From Sarcophilus harrisii (taxonomy: Eukaryota > Chordata > Mammalia > Dasyuromorphia > Dasyuridae): DNA of 64,000 bases. A program made the position numbers and the translations under genes. The notes under the pieces are model-generated. The model ran no database searches and was not told the origin of the DNA. It was given only the letters and a program-made list of their open reading frames with translations. Below, piece by piece: positions 23,872-33,300 of this stretch. The stretch is from positions 464,149,359 through 464,213,358 of the forward strand of contig NC_045429.1 of the NCBI RefSeq assembly GCF_902635505.1. Direction: 5' to 3'. Position 1 is the stretch's first letter. Each line of letters opens with the position of its first letter.

Positions 23872-24722
23872 CCTCTCTGTCTCTCTGTTTCTGGATGTCT
23901 GTCTCTGTCTCTGTGTGTGTGTCTCTGTCTCTGTCTCTGCTTCTGTCTGTCTCTGCCTCTGTGTGTCTCTCTGTCTCTGTCTATCTGCCTCTGTGCGTGT
24001 CTCTCTGTGTCTCTGTCTCTGTCTCTGCCTCTGTCTCTGTCTGTCTCTGCCTCTGTGTGTGTGTGTCTCTCTCTCTGTCTCTGCCTCTGTGTGTGTCTCT
24101 GTCTCTGTGTGTGTCTCTCTCTGTCTCTGCCTCTGTGTGTGTCTCTCTGTGTCTCTGTCTCTGTCTGTCTCTGCCTCTGTGTGTGTGTGTCTCTGTCTCT
24201 GTGTGTGTCTCTCTCTGTCTCTGCCTCTGTGTGTGTCTCTCTGTGTCTCTGTCTCTGTCTGTCTCTGCCTCTGTGTGTGTGTGTCTCTGTCTCTGTGTGT
24301 CTCTCTCTCTGTCTCTGCCTCTGTGTGTGTCTCTCTGTGTCTCTGTCTCTGTCTGTCTCTGCCTCTGTGTGTGTGTGTGTGTCTCTCTCTGTCTCTGCCT
24401 CTGTGTGTGTCTCTCTCTGTCTCTGTCTCTGCCTCTGTGTGTCTCTCTCTCTGTCTCTGTCTCTGTGTGTCTCTCTCTCTGCCTCTGTGTGTCTCTCTCT
24501 CTGTCTCTGCCTCTGTGTGTGTCTCTCTCTGTCTCTGTCTCTGCCTCTGTGTGTGTGTCTCTGTCTCTGCCTCTGTGTGTGTCTCTCTCTCTGTCTCTGT
24601 CTGTCTCTGTCTCTGTGTGTGTCTCTCTCTGTCTCTGTCTCTGCCTCTGTGTGTCTCTGTCTCTGCCTCTGTGTGTGTCTGTCTCTGCCTCTGTGTGTGT
24701 CTCTCTGTGTCTCTGACTTTCT
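23872..24722. repeat. TCTCTG/TGTGTC compound microsatellite, ~850 bp
   Basis: Uninterrupted pyrimidine-plus-G sequence built from TCTCTG, TCTGCC and TGTGTGTC blocks. A higher-order unit of about 50-70 bp (CTCTGCCTCTGTGTGTGTCT and neighbours) is visible at 24060-24360. Long Cys/Leu/Ser-rich (plus) and Arg/Glu/Thr-rich (minus) frames here are artefacts. Confidence 0.97.
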
Positions 24723-24724
24723 CT

Positions 24725-25840
24725 TTCTTTCCTTCCTCCAGCCACCACCACAAAATGGTTGGGCCCAAAGGCATCTCTCACCCATGCGTGGGGACTGACA
24801 GAGGGGAGAGGGGAGGGGAGGCAGGAGTCCTGTGGGACTGGGGTGATCCAGGAAGGCTTCTCAGAAGAGGAGGCTCCAGAACCGGGGAAGGATTCGGGGG
24901 CCTCTGGTAGACACAGGGCTTGGGGGCCTCGGCCGAGGCGGCTCAGTCTGGACGCAGGAAGGCAGGGTGTCGGGACGGGCGAGGGGGACGGGCGCCCGAG
25001 AGTCGGAGGAGGAGCAGATCCCCCGGCCGGCCGCCCTATGCCACGGCTGCCCGTCTGCTTGTTCCCCTGGGGGGCACTCGCTGGGTCTGGCGGCTGGATT
25101 TCTGTTTCACGGCCCAGTGGCTTCCAGTGTGGGAAGGAGGCGGGCCCCCGGGCCTGGCACGCCAGCCTGCTGGCGCTGCCCCCAAACCCAGCAGGGCGAG
25201 CCAGCTGGGCAGACGGTAACCAGGCAGCTCGCGGCCCCTCCCCGGAGAGGCTCCCTCAGGAAGGTGGGGGCCGGGGCCTTGGAGACCGTCTGGGAACAGG
25301 AGATAACGGGCAGCGGTTCCCAGGGCCCCTCTCTGCCACAAGCAGCGGGCTGGGGGAGGGGCCCAGCCCCCGCTCCTCAAGCCCTTTGCCGCCGAGTGGG
25401 GAGGCAGGGGAAGGGGGTGCCAGGAACCTTCGTCAGCCACTGGGGCCTGGGAGCTTCAACTCCCCTCCCCCTTCTCTGCTCTAGGAGGCCATCTGGGCCA
25501 ACAGCCTCATTCTACAGACAAGTAAACTGAGGCCCGAGTCACCCAGAGGCAGGAAGCCAAGGCCAAAGCCAGGCCCTTTCTCCTCCGTGACGGGCTGCCC
25601 TCGAGACACAGGGACAAGGCCAGAACGGGGACGGAGGCAGCTGAGCCGGTGGCTCCTCCAGCGCAAGAGCTCTTCCAGAGCCGACCCCCGAGGAGGCCGC
25701 CCAGAGAGCCAGGGAGGCTGCGTGAGGGGCCCAGGTTCACACGGAGGAGGGGGGACGGTGGGGGGGTGGAGGCAGGAGCGGAAGCCAGAGGCAGAGCAGG
25801 AAGCTGCCTGGGACACCAGCGTGTGACAGGTCATTTCATA
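24725..25840. other. Intergenic DNA with an antisense SINE piece
   Basis: No gene recognised. The segment 25508-25545 (TTCTACAGACAAGTAAACTG then AGGCCCGAGTCACCCAG) is a minus-oriented SINE tail. Confidence 0.5.
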
Positions 25841-25855
25841 GGAGCCCAGAAGCTG

Positions 25856-26126
25856 TGTGAGTGCGAGTGTCTGTGTGAATGTGTGTGTGAATGTGTAAGC
25901 GTGAGTGTGAATATGATTGTGTGTGTCTGTGTGTGTGAGAGAGTGTCAGTGTGAGTGGGTGTGTGAGTGTGAGTGTGGGTGTGTCAATGTGAGTGTGTGT
26001 GATTGTGTCTGTGTGTAAGTGTATGTGTGAATGTGTGTTTGCGTGTGTGAATGTGGGTGTGTCTGTGTGTGAATGTGAGCGTGTGTGTGTGATTGTATAA
26101 GTGTGTGTGTGTGTGTGTGTGTGGGC
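25856..26126. repeat. TG-rich microsatellite
   Basis: GTGTGAATGTGAGTGTG-type repeats with a final (TG)n run near 26101-26122. Confidence 0.95.
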
Positions 26127-26954
26127 GTGTGGGAGTGGGTGTGCTGCCCCCCCCATGGGGAATAGCAAGGGCCCCGCTTTAGACAAGCTCCCCCCCAATG
26201 GCTTTGTCCCTGGTGCTGGAGCACGTTGGAGCTCCTAATGCGGGTGCGTGTGGGGCCAGAGCTCCGTGGCTGAAGGAGGAGATGGGGGGGGAGAATCCTC
26301 CCTCCCCCCAGAGATGGAGGAGAGGCCCTGCCCTCAGGGGGGTGGGACCCTCTGGCTTCAGGAACCCCCGTGGGGGCTGGCTCGGGGTCGCCAGGGTTCT
26401 TGGCCCACGCGGCTGCTCCGAGGCGCGCAGAGGAAGCAGAGATGGTGGCTGGGGGGGGGGGCAGGGCCAGCAGACCCTCATTGAGGGCAGGGTCCGCCGC
26501 CGGAGCTGGTTTGGAAGCCTCCGGAGGGCTGGAAGCCCTTATCCCCCCAGAGGCGCCGGGCAGAGGGATCTGCGGTTGCCAGCGGCTGGGGAGCGCGGGC
26601 GGGATCCCAGGCCCTCCCGAGGACACCTCGGGCCAGCCCGGAGCAGGCCCCACGGGAGGCAGACAGGCGTCTGCCCTTAGCCCGGCTCCAGCGCTCCGCA
26701 CACTGTCCAAAACCTGGGTCCCCGGGCCTGTGGTCCCCAAGCCCGGGCCCAGCCCCCACCCCCTGCTCCTAGCTCCGTGGCGGAGTCGTGGCTCCCAGCG
26801 TGACCCGAGCGCGGCCAATTCTCCGAGAAGATGGCGTGGGCCCCTCGTGGAGATGGGGAGACCGTGATGAAGGCGGCCCAGCCAAGCTCGCCGTGGACCC
26901 CGGAGCCCACGGAACCGCCTCCCAGAGGCCCACGCCTCAACAACATCCCACACA

Positions 26955-27035
26955 GAGAGTTACCGGGCCCCCGAGCGAGCGCCGTTCAGTGGAGTGGGGA
27001 GCGGCTGCACCCGGAGATTTCTGCCCAGGGGGAGG
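26955..27035 (+). other. Protein-like segment, plus copy of an inverted pair
   Basis: Matches the reverse complement of 27724-27815 closely: both contain CGTTCAGTGGAGTGGGGAGC and GAGATTTCTGCCCAGGGGGA. In the frame open over 26831-27328 (165 codons) it reads SVEW-like then RLHPEISAQGE on a frame change, with later QLRQRQRPPK. I recognise no family. It could be a duplicated exon, a retrocopy or a low-copy repeat. Confidence 0.45.
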
Positions 27036-27602
27036 GGGCTCTTGGGAGGAAGGCTGCCCCTGGGCCCCGTGCCCTCCTATCAGTGATCCAGCTAAGGCAG
27101 AGGCAGCGCCCCCCAAAATGTAAAGGCGTGGAGGGAGCGGGACCTCTGGGAAGACATGCTGGGGTTCGGAAGGAGCCGGTGAAGTGGCAAAGTTGGGGTC
27201 CGTGGAACAATGCGGAACGGCACCAAACGGGACGTCTTAGCGAGAGATCAGCCCCGCGAGGACAAAATGAAGAGGCAGGGAGCCTCAGGAGGAGGAACCT
27301 TCACCCCGGAGCTGGGCTTGCGGTGTAGCCGTCCTCCTGGAGACTGTGAAAGAGCAGGCGTGTGGGGCCGCCACTGGCTGTGGTTTGTAAGCACTTTTCT
27401 CAGAAATCACCATCCTGGGGCTCCCCCGGAGATGGTGGTCTTGGGTCAGCCTCTGTGGATTCCCTCTCTGGAAGCTGCCGGTGACTTCTCCCACCCTCTT
27501 TCCAGGGACTGTGCAGTCTCCCTCCCGGCTGCCACGGCCACTTCCTCCGTACTTCCCGGACTCCTGAGCCTCAACCCCTGCCGCTCTTGCCAGCATCCTC
27601 AC

Positions 27603-27839
27603 CTGTAATGACAACTCAAGCACATCTTTGCCGGGCTCAGCACTGACAGCCTCCAAATACTGCTCGCTGGCGATAAAACCATCATGCAACCTGTCAGTCT
27701 CCTCCTCCTCCTCCTCTTCCTCCTCCCCCTGGGCAGAAATCTCTGGGTGCAGCCGTCCCAGCGCTCCCCACTCCACTGAACGGGGCTCGCTCGGGGCCCC
27801 CCAGTAACTCTCCGTGTTGTCGGAGGCTCCCCTTGCCAT
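27603..27839 (-). CDS. Exon-like open frame ending at a splice donor, unrecognised protein
   Basis: From an ATG at 27837-27839 (minus) the frame reads MARGASDNTESYWGAPSEP, RSVEWGALGRLHPEISAQ, GEEEEEEEEETDRLHDGF, IASEQYLEAVSAEPGKD and VLELSLQ. It then meets CAG/gtgagg, a good donor, at 27602. The composition (acidic run, mixed hydrophobic and charged residues, few Pro/Arg) differs from the composition-driven frames elsewhere in the window. Upstream on the same strand a separate short frame reads MTGEGHAGLENKTMENRG and ends RKRKRTFREHSQCPDV. I do not recognise a family. It may be a real exon of an unknown gene or part of a decayed duplicated copy, given the inverted partner near 27.0 kb. Confidence 0.35.
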
Positions 27840-28111
27840 CCTCTGCCTCACTTTCTCTACACATCAGGACACTGGCTGTGCTCCCTGAAGGTCCGCTTTC
27901 TCTTGCGGGGACAGTTGGGGGCTTCTCGTGCCATGAGACGGCCTCTATTTTCCATCGTCTTGTTTTCCAGACCAGCGTGGCCTTCGCCTGTCATGCTTCC
28001 TCTTAGAAAAGAGATTCACTGTTTTCTGACTCAGGCTTTGGGGCCTTCCATGACTGGCAGCCCTTTTGTGCGCTCTAAGGGGCTCTTTTCTTGTAGCACG
28101 TCCCCCAGAGG

Positions 28112-28290
28112 GTTTAGCACAGTGGGAGCACCGGTCTGGGAGCCAGCAGACGTGGGTTCAGATCCCATCTCAGATATTTCCTGGATAAGTGGCCCTGGTC
28201 GGGCAAGGAAAGCTTTCTTTGCCTCGGTTTCCTTCTCGGTAAAATAGGCATGGGTCCAGCCTCTCAGGTCCCTTCCAGTTCTAAAGTCTG
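28112..28290 (+). repeat. CORE/MIR-type SINE, nearly full length
   Basis: tRNA-like head (TTTAGCACAGTGGGAGCACC) with the B-box-like GGGTTCAGATCCCATC, then TAAGTGGCCCTGGTCGGGCA, CTCGGTTTCCTTCTCGGTAA and a 3' part ending CAGGTCCCTTCCAGTTCTAA. Confidence 0.85.
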
Positions 28291-28619
28291 AACTGGGATC
28301 TGACAGCTTTTTTCTGCAGTTCTGGTTGGAGTGGCTAGCACCTCTTCTCAGCTGCGGTCACTTGTTTCCTCAGCACTGGGGGTTCCTGTGTGCCGAGTGC
28401 TCCTCTTGGAAAAAGTGCCCAGTGCTGGGGATCATGTTTGGGACCGTTTCCCGCCCCCATAATGGGATCCTTAGGCTTCGGACCCTCCCCTTGTGCCACT
28501 ATCTCTGAGGCCCCTGCAAGGCTCAGCCTTGGTCACAATGATCTGTTATTGGGAGGCATCGAACGTCCCCACTGGAAGGGACCCCAGCAGTCAGTCATCC
28601 AGCCCTCTCCAATGACAGC

Positions 28620-28740
28620 TTCACTCAGTCCTTCAGTGAGCATTTAGTACTCGTCACTAAGTGCCGGGCAGAGGGCCAGACGATGGGCAAAGCCACGCAC
28701 ACGGCGGCCCAGCCACGGAGCTGCTGCCGTTCCATTGAAG
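28620..28740 (+). repeat. L2/MIR3-like fragment
   Basis: TCAGTGAGCATTTAGTACTC then CACTAAGTGCCGGGCAGAG, the conserved head of this family. Confidence 0.65.
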
Positions 28741-29099
28741 GGGAAGAGGGAGGGGATGGAAGAGGAAAAGTGGTAGGGGAGAGGGGAGAGGCGTTCATCA
28801 CAATCAGACAAGTGCATACGACGATCTGGGAGAATCAGAAAAGGGATTCTGGAGGGGCTGAGCCTTGCTAGAACCTGGGGAATCTAAGAGAGGGAGGTGA
28901 AAAGGAGCACACTCCACGCAGGCATGGAAGACAGAGTAGGTAGAAGCATGGAGGCTGGAGAGAGAGAGCTTCCCTGCCCAGGCCCAGCATCAGGAGCCCG
29001 GCCCAACTCATCTGGAGGCCAGAACCAGAGAATGAATGTCTCTGTTGTATTCTTTATTCTCACTAGCCGAAGCCAGGCCTCACACAGTGAGAAAGGCGA

Positions 29100-29232
29100 G
29101 GCAGAGGGACGAAGAAGAAAGGAGAACAAGAAACAAAGAAAGAAAGAAACAAAGAAGGAAGAACAACAAGAAGAACAGAACAAGAACAAGAAAGAAAGAA
29201 AAACAAGAAGAACATAAGAAGAAAAAGAAAAA

Positions 29233-29308
<76 letters not shown>

Positions 29309-29560
29309 AAACAGGAGGAGGATGAGAGGAGGAGGAAAGAGAGGAGAGGAAGAAATGGAGGGAGAGGGGAGAAGAGAGGAAAGGAGAAAAGAGAAAGAGG
29401 AATAGAGAAAGGAAAAGAGAGATGAATAGGAGAGGAGAGGAGAAGAAAAGGAAGGGAAGGAAAGAGAAGAGAAAAGGGGAGAGTGAGAATGAAGAGGAGA
29501 GAGACAGAAAGACAACAGAGAGACAGAGACAGGGAGAGGCAGGAAGTGCCATCAGATGTG
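29100..29560. repeat. Polypurine (GAAA)n tract
   Basis: About 450 bases of G/A-rich plus strand with a pure GAAA array near 29233-29308 flanked by GAGAGGA-type sequence. Such mirror-symmetric polypurine DNA can form triplex (H-DNA) structures. Confidence 0.95.
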
Positions 29561-29814
29561 AGTGTGGTATGACTTGAGAAAACGTTCTCCCTCCCTCCAA
29601 ATGTCCTCCCCCAGATTCCTGTCATTAGGGTCTCCTTCGGACTAGCCAGTGAGTGCTGAGTGGAATCCACATTCTACAGGTTGGGCAGTGATTACATCAC
29701 CCCCGCCATGGACCAGAAATCCCACTGCTTGCAAACAGGGGATAGCCATGGGAGTTGGTTGCCATCTTGGATACCACTGAAGCAACACATGGAGAGTCTG
29801 TGATGAAAAGACTA

Positions 29815-29905
29815 TCTAATGATAGTAGTGTGATACTGGGTATGTCACACCCCTATCTGCCTCAGTTTCTCTTCCTGTGTAATGGGTATATTAATCTGTT
29901 CAGAG
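29815..29905 (+). repeat. SINE tail fragment
   Basis: GTGATACTGGGTATGTCACA then CTGCCTCAGTTTCTCTTCCT and GTGTAATGGG, a MIR-like 3' half. Confidence 0.65.
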
Positions 29906-29909
29906 AGCA

Positions 29910-31940
29910 GCTCACAGGGTGGTATAAGAAAAGGGTTTTGTAAGCCCCAATAGGCCCAGCCTGTCCTCACAGGCTGCTATTTCCCACCCTGCCTTCCCTG
30001 CTCGTTTCTCAATCCCTTGGCAATGACTGCAGCCTGACTGAAAGGAGCTTTGGCTGGGAGAAAGGGGAGGGGCCTAAGGGGTCATTTGATCCAAGAGGGG
30101 ATCCTCAAGGGTTATCTTATTGAGGCAAAAACAGGCCCAGGGAAGAGCAATGACTTGATCAAGGATAGGAGGGTTAACCAAGGATCAGAGGAACAGGTCA
30201 GGAGTTTCGATAAACCGGAAAGGGGCTAGGAAAGGGCTCGGGACATGAAATAAAAAAGGACAGCAGGGAAACCTGGAGTACTCTGGCCACTCTGCCCCCA
30301 TGCCCTGGGGGATATGCAATTCTCAGATCGTGTCTGCTGGCCACTGGCACTCGAGTAAGAGCTTCCATGGTTGGGCAAGGGCTCTGAAGTGGGACGCAGA
30401 TCTCATCTTTCCTCCTCCCAGGAACAAGGAGTCAGCTCATGGTACTTCCCAGCACTGCGCTGGCAACTCGGAATCCACACCTCTGGAAATGCTGGGCAGC
30501 TAGGCCTCCTATGCCGACCGGCGGGCATGAAGCGGGCATTCCTCGGCTGTGTCAGCTACAATTAGTTTTTGGTGAGCACTCCAGGGGAAGCTGAGCTTCC
30601 GGGGTGGACAATGAAATTCTCGGTGTATTTTACCTCATCTTTAGTCCTGGCTCAACAGCTGAGAAGCTGAACAGCTGTGGGCTTCTCACTACCGGAGTGC
30701 CTTTATGTCTGAAGGGATATAAAAGAGAGACAGAGACAGAGATAGGGACAAAGATAGAGAGGTGAAGAGACAGATAGAGACAGAGAAACAGACAGACAGA
30801 CAGACACAGAGAGAGACAGAGACAGAAACAGAGAAACAGAGACAGAGATAGAAGACTCGGGCAACTAGCATCGCAGAAATACCCCTGCCGGAGAAGCCAG
30901 CAGACCTTAGTGCCCAGAGTCAATGATCTTTTTGTCGAGGCTGCCTCAGTTTCTCCAGGATTTATGTTGCTCTATGACTGACAGCTTGGACAGTCTTGCA
31001 TCCTGGGTACTCTGGCCCTGGAGGGATTGGTCAGCCTGAGCAGCTTTGGAGTCAGACTTGGGGTTTTTTTGGAAGCTCTATTCGTTCACTAGTTCCTCAC
31101 CATCTCTTCCTGAGGCTTCAGGATCAAGTGTGGCTACTCTGTGGGAAGCTGGGGCTCAGGCTCCCGTGGATATCCCAATTGCCCTGTGGGCTCCTCTGCC
31201 TTGGGATAAGCAGGGGGCTTCCCCTGCTCACAAGAACCGGACCTTTTTCTCGGCTCTCCTTTGAGTCATTTCTCTATTGGATTCTCCCAAAGATGTGGCA
31301 TCCCATGGTTTGTGGCCAACGAGCATCCCCAGGAGAAAATGAGTGCAAGATTAATGAAGGTAAACCGAAAAGGGAACAGAGGTTCGGAGGCCCCAGGCTC
31401 TTGGGCCAGGCCAGTGCTGACTACCTATATGCGAGGGATTTCTGGGAAGTGCCGGGGGAAGGTCATCAGATCTCCCGGGAACAGACCCCCCTGCACTCCC
31501 CATACAAGCTAGTCCTAATTAGCTGCCCAGTTCAGGTCTCAGGCTGGGAGACAGCCAGCAAAAGGGACTGGCCTTTGAGGAAGTCAGCTCAGGGGCCCAT
31601 TGCTGTGTGTGAGGCTGGGTGGCGAGTCAAGCTGAGCTCAGCCTGGAGCTTTTCTCGGAGAGCAAGAACATGTATGGCCCCCGTGTGGACCCCCAGCCCT
31701 CCTGACTGCCTGATAGATGGACGATGGATGGCTCTGTGGACCTGGCACACAGGACTGTGAAGGAAGAACCATAGGAGCTGCTCACCCCATTGTACAGATG
31801 AGGAGAATTGAGTGCTGCCCAGGGTCCCACAGCAGGATTAGTCAATCCCTATCACCACTGGGCAATAGAGAGGGAGGGTGGCCAGTCGGATCAGAAGGGC
31901 TCGGGCAGATATTCCAACAGGCAGGCGTATGGATGGTTAA
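29910..31940. other. Unannotated DNA with SINE pieces and a GACAGA repeat
   Basis: No gene recognised. It holds an antisense SINE at about 30095-30215, a (GACAGA)n microsatellite at 30725-30850 and an antisense SINE tail at 31790-31850 (TTGTACAGATGAGGAGAATT). A GATATAAAAG stretch at 30716-30725 resembles a TATA box but has no supporting gene. Confidence 0.5.
30725..30850. repeat. (GACAGA)n microsatellite
   Basis: Imperfect GACAGA, GAGACA and AGATAG repeats. Confidence 0.9.
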
Positions 31941-31949
31941 CCAGGAGCC

Positions 31950-33300
31950 AGCCCAAGTGGCGAGTGTACAGACATACAGGGCCCTGTAAAAAGCTGTCTA
32001 GACAGTCATCAAAACCACTTGGTGCTGGCTGAGAAATAGAGCAATGGATCAGTGGAATAGGTTCAGCTCACAAGACACAATAGTCAATGACTATAATAAC
32101 CCAGTGTTTGGTAAACCCAAAGACCTCAGCTCTGGGATAAGAACCCTATCTGACAAAAAACTGCTGGGAAAATTGGAAACTAGTATGGCAGAAACTAGGC
32201 ATTGGCGCACACCTAGCACTTTATACCAAGGTAAGGTTGAAATGGGTTCAAGATTTAGTCATAAAAGGTGATGCTATAAGCAAACTAGGAGAACAAGGGG
32301 CAGTCCACCTTTCAGATCTTTGGAGAAGGGCAGAATTTATGACATTTATGCATGAAATGCAAAATGGATAATTTTGATTACATTCAATTAAAACTGTTTT
32401 GTACAAACAAAACTAATGCAGCCAAGATTACAAAGGAGGCAGAAAGGTGGGGGAAAGATTTTGTTTCTGCTAAAGACTTTATTTCTAAAATATATAGAGA
32501 ATAGACTCAAATTTATAAGAATACAGGCCATTTCCCAAATGATAAATGGTCAAAGAATATGAACAGACAATTTTCAGATGAAGAAATTAAAGTCATTTCT
32601 AGTTACTTGAAAAAAAGCTTGAAATCACTGTTGATTAGATCAATGCAAATTAAGACAACTCTGAAGTACCATTTCACACCTCTCAGATCGCTAAAATGAC
32701 AGGAAAGGCTAATGATGAATGTTGGAGGGGATGTGGGAAAACTGGGACACCGGTGCATTGTTGGTGGAGTTGTGAACGGATCCAGCCATTCTGGAGAGCG
32801 ATCTGGAACGATGCTCAAAGGGCTTTGAAACTGTGCATATTCTTGGGTCTCACTACTAGGTCTGTATTCCAAAAAGATCATAAAGAGAGGGGAAAGGACC
32901 CACATATGCAAAGATGTTTGTGGCAGCTCTTTTTATGGTGGCAAGAAACTGGAGCCTGAGTGGCTGCCCGTCTGCTGGGGAACGGCTGAATAAGCTGTGG
33001 TTCATGAATGCGATGGGATATTATTGTTCTGTAACAAAAGAGGCGGGAGGGTTTCAGAGCGGCCGGAGAGACTGACAGGAGCTGATGCTGAGGGAAGGGA
33101 GCAGGGCCAGGAGATCGTTGTCCGTGGCAACGGCAAGATGAGAAGATGATCAGTTCTGACGGGGGCGGCTTTTTCCAACAATGACACGATTCAGGCCAGT
33201 TCCAGCGGAGGCAGCCATCTACACCCAGAGAGGATTGTGGGTCTGAGTGTGGATCACAACATGGCATTTTCACCTTTTTGTTTTATTTACTTGGTTTTTT
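31950..33300 (+). mobile_element. LINE-1, 5'-truncated 3' half
   Basis: Sequence typical of the end of marsupial LINE-1 ORF2 (GGATCAGTGGAATAGGTTCA, ACTGCTGGGAAAATTGGAAA), then the C-terminal Cys/Trp region and the 3' UTR. The latter includes CCAGGAGATCGTTGTCCGTG and GAGTGTGGATCACAACATGG, with a T-rich end near 33300. Fragments of frame are broken by stops, so it is an old dead copy. Its lower GC stands out from the surroundings. Confidence 0.9.

Noticed and set aside
23656-24798. Cys/Leu/Ser-rich and Arg/Glu/Thr-rich long frames
   Set aside because: They are translations of a TCTG/TGTG microsatellite; all frames on both strands are open.
26831-27851. NUT-family similarity of the open frames
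   Set aside because: Only loose resemblance in short basic and acidic stretches; not enough to name a family.
30716-30725. TATA-box-like GATATAAAAG
   Set aside because: It borders a GACAGA microsatellite and no exon or initiator pattern follows.
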